NCBI GenBank assembly: GCA_037445555.1
Contig: JBBIKG010000004.1
Location: forward strand, 62,001-126,000
Source of the DNA: JAAYJT01 sp037445555
Lineage (GTDB): Bacteria; Bacteroidota; Bacteroidia; Bacteroidales; JAAYJT01
Direction: 5' to 3'
Length of the DNA: 64,000 bases
The notes under the pieces are model-generated. The model was given only the letters and a program-made list of their open reading frames with translations, did no database searches and was not told the DNA's origin. The position numbers and the translations under genes are program-made. Positions 46,416 to 53,731 of this stretch are shown here, piece by piece; the stretch's first letter is position 1, and each line of letters starts with the position of its first letter.

Positions 46416-46423
46416 TACTTTTG
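46416..46423 (+). promoter_or_regulatory. putative -7 box (TACTTTTG) for the tRNA array
   Basis: TAnnTTTG match 19 bp before tRNA-Lys. Confidence 0.5.
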
Positions 46424-46441
46424 CAGTCCGAAACACTAACT

Positions 46442-46514
46442 CTCTCCGTAGCTCAGTTGGTAGAGCAGATGACTCTTAATCATCGGGTCGAAGGTTCGAG
46501 TCCTTCCGGGGAGA
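46442..46514 (+). tRNA. tRNA-Lys (CTT)
   Basis: A 73-nt cloverleaf. The acceptor CTCTCCG pairs with CGGGGAG (one wobble), the D arm is GCTCAGTTGGTAGAGC, the anticodon loop is CTCTTAA (anticodon CTT), and the T arm is GAAGG-TTCGAGT-CCTTC. Discriminator A; CCA is not encoded. First of three tRNAs in a row. Confidence 0.95.
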
Positions 46515-46532
46515 CAAGTTCGGAAAAGGTTG

Positions 46533-46606
46533 CGGGGTGTGGCGCAGTTGGCTAGCGCGCTACGTTCGGGACGTAGAGGTCGCGAGTTCGAGTCTCGCCA
46601 CCCCGA
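46533..46606 (+). tRNA. tRNA-Pro (CGG)
   Basis: A 74-nt cloverleaf. The acceptor CGGGGTG pairs with CACCCCG, the anticodon stem is CTACG/CGTAG with loop TTCGGGA (anticodon CGG), and the T arm is GCGAG-TTCGAGT-CTCGC. CCA is not encoded. It lies 18 bp after tRNA-Lys. Confidence 0.95.
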
Positions 46607-46615
46607 CTTCAACAA

Positions 46616-46688
46616 GCCACTTTAGCTCAGTTGGTAGAGCAGCGCATTCGTAATGCGCGGGTCGTGGGTTCGAGTCCCATGAGTGGCT
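46616..46688 (+). tRNA. tRNA-Thr (CGT)
   Basis: A 73-nt cloverleaf. The acceptor GCCACTT pairs with GAGTGGC, the anticodon stem is GCGCA/TGCGC with loop TTCGTAA (anticodon CGT), and the T arm is TGGG-TTCGAGT-CCCA with flanking pairs. CCA is not encoded. Its last 15 nt are copied twice more downstream in a 67-bp tandem repeat. Confidence 0.95.
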
Positions 46689-46823
46689 CCGCCCGAATGG
46701 GGCGAGAAGCCTGTGCTGACATGCCGACCATCGTCAGCAAGTCCCATGAGTGGCTCCGCCCGAATGGGGCGAGAAGCCTGTGCTGACATGCCGGCCATCG
46801 TCAGCAAGTCCCATGAGTGGCTC
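46674..46823 (+). repeat. 67-bp tandem repeat containing the tRNA-Thr 3' end
   Basis: Unit 1 is 46674-46740, unit 2 is 46741-46807, and a partial third (16 nt, GTCCCATGAGTGGCTC) is 46808-46823. The full units differ by one base (A/G near the middle of the last third). Each unit begins with the 3' end of tRNA-Thr and contains two small inverted repeats: GCCC-GAAT-GGGGC, and TGCTGAC paired with GTCAGCA. The copies lack the rest of the tRNA, so they are not tRNA genes. Origin by slippage, unequal exchange or element insertion at the tRNA end is possible. Confidence 0.95.
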
Positions 46824-46834
46824 ACAGGATTATA

Positions 46835-46875
46835 CAAGCAAAAAAGACAACCCAGAAAGTTGTCTTTTTTGCTTG
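46835..46875. terminator. bidirectional terminator between tRNA-Thr and tRNA-Arg
   Basis: A perfect 16-bp inverted repeat, CAAGCAAAAAAGACAA and TTGTCTTTTTTGCTTG, around a 9-nt loop. T-runs lie within both arms, as expected for a shared terminator of converging tRNA genes. Confidence 0.8.
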
Positions 46876-46947
46876 TAGCCCCACCAGGAATCGAACCTGG
46901 ATTTAAAGTTTAGGAAACTTCCGTTCTATCCGTTGAACTATAGGGCC
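46876..46947 (-). tRNA. tRNA-Arg (CCT)
   Basis: A 72-nt cloverleaf on the minus strand. The acceptor GGCCCTA pairs with TGGGGCT (two G-U pairs), the anticodon loop is TTCCTAA (anticodon CCT) within stem GAAGT/ACTTT, and the T arm is CCAGG-TTCGATT-CCTGG. CCA is not encoded. It converges on the three-tRNA array. Confidence 0.94.
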
Positions 46948-47069
46948 GGGTTCGGGTACAAAAGTAATAAAATCCACCCAATTTACAATCATATCCATCA
47001 CGGCGGCCTGGAAGCAGTTAAGTCAGATAGTCACCCCAACATGGCGGATTCCTGTCAGCAGGAGCTACA

Positions 47070-49151
47070 TCACTTTATCTCGCTTCCGCTTTCAGGGCGA
47101 TCCTCGGGGCTTATAAGAAACAACTTGCCCGAAGGATCTTCGGCAGTGAGTATCATGCCCTTTGATTCAATGCCTTTAATGGCCCGGGGATCCAGATTGA
47201 GCAACATGCACACCTGTTTTCCGACTAATTTTTCAGGTTCAAAATATTCGGCTATGCCCGAAACCACGGTCCGTATATCAAGCCCGGTGTCAATTTTCAG
47301 CTTCATCAGTTTCTGAGTCTTTGGCACCCTTTCGGCCTCGAGCACCGTAACAACACGCAAGTCCATCTGCGAAAAAAGGTCGTAGCTGATCCCGGCTTTT
47401 GCCGGCTTCAGTCTGATGGCAGGCCGGGCATTAGCCTCTCGCGTATCCTGAAGTTTTTTAATCTGTTTTTCTATTGCCTCGTCTTCGATGCGGACAAAGA
47501 GCAGTTCGGGCTGTGCAATGAGATGACCTGCGGAAACAAGTTCAGGGTTGCCGGCTTCATCCCAAAGCACTGGCGCAAGGTTTAGCATCCTGTAAATCTT
47601 TTGCGATGTGAACGGCAGAAACGGCTCACTAAGTACAGCCAGGCTGGCACAGATCTGCAGTGACAAATTCAGCACAGTGCCTGTTCGCACTTCATCGGTT
47701 TTGATGATTTTCCAGGGTTCATTGTCGGTGAGGTATTTATTGCCCAGCCGGGCCAGGTTCATAAGTTCGTTTAGCGCCTCTCTGAATCGGTAATTCTCAA
47801 GGCTCTGCTCAATGCGTGACGGGTATTCACGAATACCTCTGATTATTTCCTCATCGGCCGGGAGCAGTTGCCCACAACCGGGCACCTGGCCTCCGAAAAA
47901 CTTATGAATGAGAACAAGTGTTCTGTTTACGAAGTTTCCGTATATAGCCAGCAGTTCACTATTGTTGCGGGTTTGAAAATCCTTCCAGGTAAAGTCATTG
48001 TCCTTGGTTTCAGGGGCGTTGGCCGTCAGCACATAACGTAGCACATCCTGCATCCCCTCGAATTCGTTCAGATATTCGTGCAGCCACACAGCCCAGTTGC
48101 GCGATGTGCTTATTTTATCGCCTTCGAGGTTAAGAAATTCATTGGCAGGCACATTTTCTGGCAGGATATATGAACCTTCGGCTTTGAGCATGCCCGGGAA
48201 AATAATACAGTGAAAAACAATGTTGTCTTTCCCGATGAAATGCACAAGCTTGGTCTGATTGTCTTTCCAGTAGGGGACCCAATCGATTATTGCTTCCGCC
48301 CCCTGCTGCTTCAGCAGTATATTTCGCTGTTCGGCCCATTCGCGTGTGGCTGAGATATAGCCAATTGGGGCATCGAACCACACATAGAGAACTTTTCCTT
48401 CGGCATCGGGTAAAGGAACTTTGACCCCCCAGTCGAGGTCGCGCGTTACGGCCCTGGGTTGAAGCCCATGGTCGAGCCACGACTTGCACTGGCCGTATAC
48501 ATTGGTTTTCCAGTCGTCTTTGTGATCCACCAAAATCCACCGGCTTAGCCATTCCGAATACTTATCGAGCGGCAGGTACCAGTGTTTGGTTTCTTTCAGC
48601 ACCGGGGTGCTTCCGCTGAGCACAGAGCGCGGGTTGATCAGATCGGTGGGGCTGAGCGATGTGCCGCATTTTTCGCATTGATCGCCATAGGCTTTATCGT
48701 TGCTGCAATGCGGACAGGTACCGGTAACGTAGCGGTCGGCAAGAAAATGCTTTTGCTCCTCATCATACAGCTGGAGAGATTTTTTCACTTCGAACTCGCC
48801 TTTTTCAAAGAGTTTGCTGAAAAATCCGGAGGCCGTTTCGTGGTGTATCGGATTTGATGTGCGGCTATAGATATCAAACGATATCCCGAACTCATGAAAA
48901 GCATTTTTAATCATTTCGTGGTATTTATCTACCACCTGCTGCGGCGAAATGCCTTCCTGCCTGGCTTTGATAGTGATAGGCACACCATGTTCGTCGCTTC
49001 CGCAAATGAATACCACATCGCGTTTTTTAAGGCGCAGAAACCTTGTGTAAATGTCGGCAGGCACATAGACCCCTGCCAGGTGCCCTATGTGCACAGGTCC
49101 GTTGGCGTAGGGTAGAGCTGCCGTGACCGTATATCGCTTGATTTCATTCAT
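47070..49151 (-). CDS. metG: methionine--tRNA ligase
   Basis: Charges tRNA-Met. The 693-residue protein has the class I HIGH motif (NGPVHIGHLAG, residues 18-28), a zinc knuckle with CPHC and CEKC pairs near residues 145-165, and the KMSKS-equivalent GDKISTSRNWA. An anticodon-binding helical domain follows, then a C-terminal EMAP/Trbp111-type tRNA-binding domain from about residue 585 (FSQMDLRVVTVLEAERVPKT). This is the long dimeric form usual in Bacteroidota. It is preceded by a -7 box 40 bp upstream. Confidence 0.96.
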   Translation of the reverse strand: MNEIKRYTVTAALPYANGPVHIGHLAGVYVPADIYTRFLRLKKRDVVFICGSDEHGVPITIKARQEGISPQQVVDKYHEMIKNAFHEFGISFDIYSRTSNPIHHETASGFFSKLFEKGEFEVKKSLQLYDEEQKHFLADRYVTGTCPHCSNDKAYGDQCEKCGTSLSPTDLINPRSVLSGSTPVLKETKHWYLPLDKYSEWLSRWILVDHKDDWKTNVYGQCKSWLDHGLQPRAVTRDLDWGVKVPLPDAEGKVLYVWFDAPIGYISATREWAEQRNILLKQQGAEAIIDWVPYWKDNQTKLVHFIGKDNIVFHCIIFPGMLKAEGSYILPENVPANEFLNLEGDKISTSRNWAVWLHEYLNEFEGMQDVLRYVLTANAPETKDNDFTWKDFQTRNNSELLAIYGNFVNRTLVLIHKFFGGQVPGCGQLLPADEEIIRGIREYPSRIEQSLENYRFREALNELMNLARLGNKYLTDNEPWKIIKTDEVRTGTVLNLSLQICASLAVLSEPFLPFTSQKIYRMLNLAPVLWDEAGNPELVSAGHLIAQPELLFVRIEDEAIEKQIKKLQDTREANARPAIRLKPAKAGISYDLFSQMDLRVVTVLEAERVPKTQKLMKLKIDTGLDIRTVVSGIAEYFEPEKLVGKQVCMLLNLDPRAIKGIESKGMILTAEDPSGKLFLISPEDRPESGSEIK

Positions 49152-49190
49152 ACATAATACATTTTATCAGCCGGAGCAGAAATGGAAGGG

Positions 49191-49198
49191 CAAAGATA
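49191..49198 (-). promoter_or_regulatory. putative -7 box (TATCTTTG) for metG
   Basis: Minus-strand TAnnTTTG match 40 bp upstream of the metG start. Confidence 0.5.
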
Positions 49199-49282
49199 CA
49201 CGCTAATCATAAATATGACGGCAAGGTTGCCAAATGCGGTAATTAAAGATGCGTTTGATGGAGTATGTTTACTGAATGGTAT

Positions 49283-49290
49283 TAACTTTG
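49283..49290 (+). promoter_or_regulatory. putative -7 box (TAACTTTG) for the AraC-type regulator
   Basis: TAnnTTTG match. It lies inside a longer in-frame reading of the regulator and so favours the start at 49330. Confidence 0.45.
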
Positions 49291-49329
49291 TTTGTCTCCG
49301 TCAGGCAAAACAACCCAGAATCCGCCACA

Positions 49330-49926
49330 ATGATGGTCAGAACCAGGCTGCACATCAAAAACATGTCGTGTATCTGCTGTGTCAGGCTGGCCACCATGGC
49401 GCTGAACCATGCCGGTATCAACGTGGTGAATGCCCGTTTGGGAGAGATCGATGTGGAGTATGAAAAAAAGGCACACAGCCTTCGGTCGATCGTAGCACTG
49501 CTCGAGGCCGAGGGATTTGAGATGCTCTACAGTCGGGAAGAAAAAATTGTTGAACAGATTAAAAACGCGGTGATCGACCTTGTGCATCACAGCACCTATA
49601 ATGCCATGGTGCGAAATTCCGATTATTTGGTTGAGCGGTTCAATCTTTCGTACCAGCGCATCTCCACCATCTTCTCGCAACATATGCATATCACCCTCGA
49701 AAAATATATCATTCAGCAGCGCATCGAAAAAGTGAAGGAGTTAATAAATGAAGGCGATCTCACCCTGAGCGAAATCGCCTTCATGATGGGATACAGCAGT
49801 GTGCAGTATCTTTCGACACAGTTTAAAAGCATCACCGGCATATCCGTATCTGACTTTAAGAAGAACTCCTCTATGGGGAGTGCGGTTGATGCTACGGCGG
49901 CAGAAGGAGATCAGGCACAAATCTGA
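49330..49926 (+). CDS. AraC-family regulator with N-terminal HMA-like domain
   Basis: A 198-residue regulator starting at ATG 49330 (MMVRTRLHIKNMSC). Residues 1-70 resemble a heavy-metal-associated domain, with IKNMSCICCVRLATMAL in place of the CxxC loop. The cysteines are spaced C-x-C-C, an altered metal site. Residues 95-185 form the two-helix-turn-helix AraC DNA-binding domain (FNLSYQRISTIFSQHMHITLEKY and LTLSEIAFMMGYSSVQYLSTQFK). It probably senses a soft metal or thiol stress. The metal-handling unit at 23-26 kb is a possible target, but no shared operator was identified. Confidence 0.82.
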   Translation: MMVRTRLHIKNMSCICCVRLATMALNHAGINVVNARLGEIDVEYEKKAHSLRSIVALLEAEGFEMLYSREEKIVEQIKNAVIDLVHHSTYNAMVRNSDYLVERFNLSYQRISTIFSQHMHITLEKYIIQQRIEKVKELINEGDLTLSEIAFMMGYSSVQYLSTQFKSITGISVSDFKKNSSMGSAVDATAAEGDQAQI

Positions 49927-49969
49927 TTCAATGAAGCGCAAACCCTCAAGGTTTCATTCTTCAGAAACG

Positions 49970-51007
49970 TCATTCCTTCAACCCCCTCGGCTTTAAGCGT
50001 CTCCACAACACAACCAGAAAACTTACGCCGATCACAATCACAATAAACCACCCTATGAGGGCCAGGGCATTTTGGGTCTGGTAAATCGCCGTTCCTATAT
50101 TGCCGATCAAAAGCCATTGAAACACGTAAAAGCTTGTGACATTTCTTCCAACCCACCGCAGGTAGCATACCACTTCAGTGTCGTGCCGGCCAGTTGTGGC
50201 AAGGTGAACGGCGATGGTCCAAAACATCATAAAAACCACAACCCACAGTACATACAGGATCGAATGGTGGTAGTATTCATTCAGCGTTACCGAAACGCGA
50301 AATCCCCAGCCAAACGAAACAGCGATGATGACCAGCAGGGCGGTTAAAATGTAAAGTAGGCCTTTGGACGTGAATTCGCCGAATGGGAATTTCTGGCTGA
50401 TAAGGTATATCGCAACCCCGATAACAGCGTATGTGGCCCACGGAAAGAAAGGGAAATATGACCAGGGCTCATTTGTCCAAAAAAAGGCAAGCACATAACG
50501 TACCCATGGCTGATCGCCTGTATAGGCGGGTAAAAAACTGCCGGGCAGAGCCAGTAAAATAATAAGGATAAGCCATGGTGCAATCCTGTGGCCGAATACC
50601 TGCCTGAAAACTGCAATCAAAATAATGCTGAGTCCAGCCAGAAATAAAATATCCACACCGAAAACATAGGGCCAGGGGTTAAGCTGAATGCCTCCGCTGA
50701 AAATTTTCACCAGCAGGTGTGCATTCATCCCCAGATTTAACAAAAATCCCCATAACAGCAGCCTAAGTCCCCGGGCAAGGCCGCTTTGACATTCTTTGCC
50801 TGATCTCGCCATGAAGTAACCCATAACTGCCAGAAACACAGGTGCTGCGGGCGGCCCTCCCAAAAACAATGATATTCGCCCGGTTATGCCGTCGACAACC
50901 CCAGGCAAGGCAAATAATTCAACCAGGTGAACCTGGATCATCAGAATCACAGCCAGTCCTTTTAAAATATCAGGGAGCAACAAACGCTCGTATTTATATG
51001 CGTTCAA
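49970..51007 (-). CDS. DUF1624/acyltransferase-like membrane protein
   Basis: A 345-residue protein with about ten membrane helices. The N-terminus (LLLPDILKGLAVILMIQVHLVELF) is the DxxRGxAV-like start of the DUF1624 / heparan-alpha-glucosaminide acetyltransferase-like group, with the His in the first helix that such proteins use. Later blocks are FLGGPPAAPVFLAVMGYFMAR and RGLRLLLWGFLLNLGMN. The gene appears to start at a TTG (51005-51007), because the conserved block begins only 10 residues in. The substrate is unknown. It faces the regulator tail to tail. Confidence 0.75.
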   Translation of the reverse strand: MNAYKYERLLLPDILKGLAVILMIQVHLVELFALPGVVDGITGRISLFLGGPPAAPVFLAVMGYFMARSGKECQSGLARGLRLLLWGFLLNLGMNAHLLVKIFSGGIQLNPWPYVFGVDILFLAGLSIILIAVFRQVFGHRIAPWLILIILLALPGSFLPAYTGDQPWVRYVLAFFWTNEPWSYFPFFPWATYAVIGVAIYLISQKFPFGEFTSKGLLYILTALLVIIAVSFGWGFRVSVTLNEYYHHSILYVLWVVVFMMFWTIAVHLATTGRHDTEVVCYLRWVGRNVTSFYVFQWLLIGNIGTAIYQTQNALALIGWFIVIVIGVSFLVVLWRRLKPRGLKE

Positions 51008-51744
51008 TTATATATATTTTTGGTTTTGAGCGGCTTATTAAATCGGATCATGTATTGAACAGGCGGTGAACGTTTAACCGTCTTTAGATTTTATGAAGTT
51101 TTTCAAGAATAACATAACACGCGCCCCATTCATGCATTGTGGTTTTGTGTGTTGGATAAAAGGAAAGGACTGGTGATTGTTTATGATGACGCGAAAAGAT
51201 GATGAAACCTGTAATGATGATAAGAACAACACGCCGTTCTGACACTCAATTCTGCCCTATCAAAAATAACTAACTAAATCCGATGACGAATCACAATGAA
51301 GAAACTTCTTTTATTTACGGCTCTGTAGCCGGCCACCGCCGCAAACGAACGGGGCTGGGAGGTGAAGTTCGGCATCTTGGGAGAAAAAAAAGAGATGTAC
51401 AATGCTGGCGAAGCAATCACCAGTTCGTGCTCTGTGAGGATCGGCTAAATGGCAAACCCTTAATATAGGTTTGTTGCCCACAGAAAAAGAACAATATGCA
51501 GAAGGCGGTTAACGCCAAAAAAGCACATACAAAATGCCTTGGCGGCTGATTGCCTCAACAGTGAGGAGGAATTTCCAGCAGGTTAATGTCCAAGTATCAA
51601 AGTCAACTCAGGTCGCCATCTGGTCTGACGCACCACCGTAGATGACCAGCCTATATGCGGTACACCGGCTGGCGCTCCTAAATCGGATTAAAATTTTGCA
51701 CAATAATTACAAAATTCTATAACATACGGGCGAAGTATCGGTTT
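51008..51744. other. gene-poor stretch before the DUF2202 gene
   Basis: About 740 bp without an intact gene. It holds one possible gene relic at 51296-51448 (listed separately). Elsewhere I see no tRNA, strong hairpin, repeat array or protein-like frame. Confidence 0.5.
51296..51448 (+). pseudogene. relic of a secreted-protein gene
   Basis: From ATG 51296 the frame reads MKKLLLFTAL, then TAG at 51326, then PATAANERGWEVKFGILGEK and KEMYNAGEAITSSCSVRIG before TAA. Reading through the TAG gives a textbook signal peptide followed by a strand-like mature start. More stops follow quickly, so only about 50 codons survive. I do not recognise the parent family. Confidence 0.45.
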
Positions 51745-51752
51745 TATGTTTG
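51745..51752 (+). promoter_or_regulatory. putative -7 box (TATGTTTG) for the DUF2202 gene
   Basis: TAnnTTTG match 38 bp before the ATG at 51791. Confidence 0.5.
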
Positions 51753-51790
51753 CTTCATCATCTTGTACCAACTTATAAAACTCGACAAAC

Positions 51791-52600
51791 ATGAAAACAA
51801 AACTGGTTTCTTTCAGAGCTCTCCTCGCGTCTGCGGTGATTTTTTCGGCTCTTTCGGGGTGCAGCAAGGCTGCCGGTAATGATGAAAACGACCTTAGCGA
51901 AGCTTCGGCAAACAAGCTTCTCGAAACATCTGCGCTATCTCAGGGCGCTGAGGGCATTACCCACTGTGTTTATACCTGTGTACACTCAATGCCTGTGGAG
52001 CCACTATCGACAAATGAGACAGCGTTGTTGAATTTTGTGAGAGAAGAAGAGCTGCTTGCCTTTGATGTGTACACAGCCATGTATTCTCAATACAAACTGC
52101 CCGTCTTTAACAATATTTCAAAAAGCGAAACCCTTCACACCACTGCCATCAAGGCCCTAATTGAAAAGTACGGGCTGGCGGATGTGGCCACCGGGCACCG
52201 GAAAGGTGTTTTTGAAAATGCTGACATCCAGAAACTCTACGACAAACTTGTAGCCAAAGGCAGCGCCTCCCTGAACGATGCCCTTACCGTCGGCGCCATC
52301 ATCGAAGAATTTGACATCGCGGATCTGGTATCTCACCTAGATACGGATGCTGACAATACTGACATCAGGTTTGTACTCAACCAGCTCTGCAAAGGCTCGC
52401 GCAACCATCTGCGCGCGTTCAGCCGACTGCTCACCCTGCGCAGAGTGGTTTATGAGCCACAGTATATTTCTGCCTACCTGTATAAAAGCATTACCGGCTC
52501 AAAATGGGAAACCGGAGGCGGTTTCTGCCAATGCACCAATGAAAAAATTATCGACCTATCGGAAGCCGGCGTGGAGCCACAAAACAAAGGGCGTGTGTGA
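51791..52600 (+). CDS. DUF2202 ferritin-like lipoprotein
   Basis: A 269-residue exported protein. The signal ends in a lipobox (ALSGC, Cys at about 23). From about residue 72 the sequence is the DUF2202 ferritin-like helical fold: FVREEELLAFDVYTAMY with acidic ligands, ISKSETLHTTAIKALIEKYGL with a Glu and His, ALTVGAIIEEFDIADL, and a final helix LCKGSRNHLRAFSRLL. Acidic and His positions suggest a di-metal site, but the biochemical role of the family is not established. It is followed 72 bp later by a T9SS cargo gene, possibly co-transcribed. Confidence 0.86.
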   Translation: MKTKLVSFRALLASAVIFSALSGCSKAAGNDENDLSEASANKLLETSALSQGAEGITHCVYTCVHSMPVEPLSTNETALLNFVREEELLAFDVYTAMYSQYKLPVFNNISKSETLHTTAIKALIEKYGLADVATGHRKGVFENADIQKLYDKLVAKGSASLNDALTVGAIIEEFDIADLVSHLDTDADNTDIRFVLNQLCKGSRNHLRAFSRLLTLRRVVYEPQYISAYLYKSITGSKWETGGGFCQCTNEKIIDLSEAGVEPQNKGRV

Positions 52601-52672
52601 TCTGATTATAAAATATCCAAGGTATATTTGTTAAAAGATTAACCAAATAAGTCTTCCACAACATTTCGGACC

Positions 52673-53464
52673 GTGAAAAAGCTTGTATACATTCTCATAG
52701 CACTGATGGCTGTGTCGGCTACAAGTGCACAGATTACGCTTGAAGCTACCTACAGCCATTCGGGTACTTACACCAGGCTGGCCTTGTCGGGGTATAAATA
52801 CTATGTAATGGACGTGGGCACAAGTCAATGCCGTATATACAATACCAATCATACCCTATGGAAAACCATTGCTCTCTCAGTGCCGGTCGACAATTACCTA
52901 TACGACATTAAACATGTCTCGGAAAATCTGTTTACCACCGATAACTCTCTTTGCCTGGCCTACATTTACTATAGCTACAACTCGGCCAAACAATACTACA
53001 CCTACACGGCAAGGATTATCAGGGAAAACGGTACGGAACTGCTCACTATACCGGGCTGCCAGTATATCTACATTCACAGCCTAACCGGGGTTGGCACTAA
53101 AATGCTGACCTACAGTTACGACTATTCCAGCTTCCCGTATGCCATTCAAACCCGTGCCTACAACCTCCCCGGGCAGTACATTACCGGAACAAGTGATGAA
53201 CAAAATCCTTCAGGAGCATGGCTCAAGGCATTTCCCAATCCCGCAGGCGATTACACCACCATTGGGGTAAGGCTCCCCGAGGGGGTAAAGTCGGGAGTTC
53301 TTACCATTACGGATACCGTTGGCAAACTTCTGATGAGTTATGCTGTGGACGGCCAAACCACACAGCTCTTCATTCCCACCGCTCAGCTTCCCCGTGGCTT
53401 ATATCTGTATTCGGTCAGTTCGGGCAGTCTAATTTTACCGGGCGGAAAATTTATCGTTCAATAA
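52673..53464 (+). CDS. secreted protein with T9SS type A C-terminal sorting domain
   Basis: A 263-residue cargo protein that begins with a GTG (52673), giving a signal peptide KKLVYILIALMAVSATSAQ. The middle (about 20-175) is rich in Tyr, Thr and Ser strands and matches no domain I recognise. The last 80 residues are a type IX sorting domain: WLKAFPNPAGDYTTIGV, then SGVLTITDTVGKLLMSY and LPRGLYLYSVSSGS, ending GGKFIVQ. It should be exported through SprA (8.8-16 kb) and attached to the surface or released. Confidence 0.85.
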   Translation: MKKLVYILIALMAVSATSAQITLEATYSHSGTYTRLALSGYKYYVMDVGTSQCRIYNTNHTLWKTIALSVPVDNYLYDIKHVSENLFTTDNSLCLAYIYYSYNSAKQYYTYTARIIRENGTELLTIPGCQYIYIHSLTGVGTKMLTYSYDYSSFPYAIQTRAYNLPGQYITGTSDEQNPSGAWLKAFPNPAGDYTTIGVRLPEGVKSGVLTITDTVGKLLMSYAVDGQTTQLFIPTAQLPRGLYLYSVSSGSLILPGGKFIVQ

Positions 53465-53469
53465 CTTTG
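53462..53469 (+). promoter_or_regulatory. putative -7 box (TAACTTTG) for the six-gene unit
   Basis: TAnnTTTG match overlapping the stop codon of the T9SS gene and 17 bp before the PqqD-like start. It suggests that the six-gene unit has its own promoter. Confidence 0.45.
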
Positions 53470-53485
53470 CAACTCAAGTTAACCT

Positions 53486-53731
53486 ATGAAAATCAAGAAG
53501 AATATTGCAGTAAGCGCATCGGGGCTGATCTTTAACCCCGACACCGGCGAATCGTTCACGGTGAACCCTATGGGAGCCGAAATCATCGGATTTTTGAAAG
53601 ACGGCACCGCTGAAGACATCATTCTCGGAAAGCTTTCAGAAAAATACCTGGTTGATAAAAACACACTCGAAAAGGATTTTGAGGACTTTCGGGGATTACT
53701 ACGAACGTTTGCACTGATTGAAAATGACTGA
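53486..53731 (+). CDS. stand-alone PqqD-like protein
   Basis: An 81-residue protein with the PqqD / RiPP recognition element fold pattern. Two or three N-terminal strands (KKNIAVSASGLIFNPDTGESFTVN) are followed by a three-helix bundle: PMGAEIIGFLKDGTAEDIILGKLSE, then KNTLEKDFEDFRGLLRTFALI. In RiPP pathways such proteins bind the leader of a precursor peptide and present it to the modifying enzyme. No pqqA/pqqE genes are nearby. Its end overlaps the ATP-grasp start by 8 bp (ATGACTGA), so the two are translationally coupled and presumably act together. Confidence 0.82.
   Translation: MKIKKNIAVSASGLIFNPDTGESFTVNPMGAEIIGFLKDGTAEDIILGKLSEKYLVDKNTLEKDFEDFRGLLRTFALIEND

Noticed and set aside
46622..46913. 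Open frames on both strands across the tRNA-Thr repeat
   Set aside because: They are translations of tRNA and repeat sequence, a well-known false gene source.
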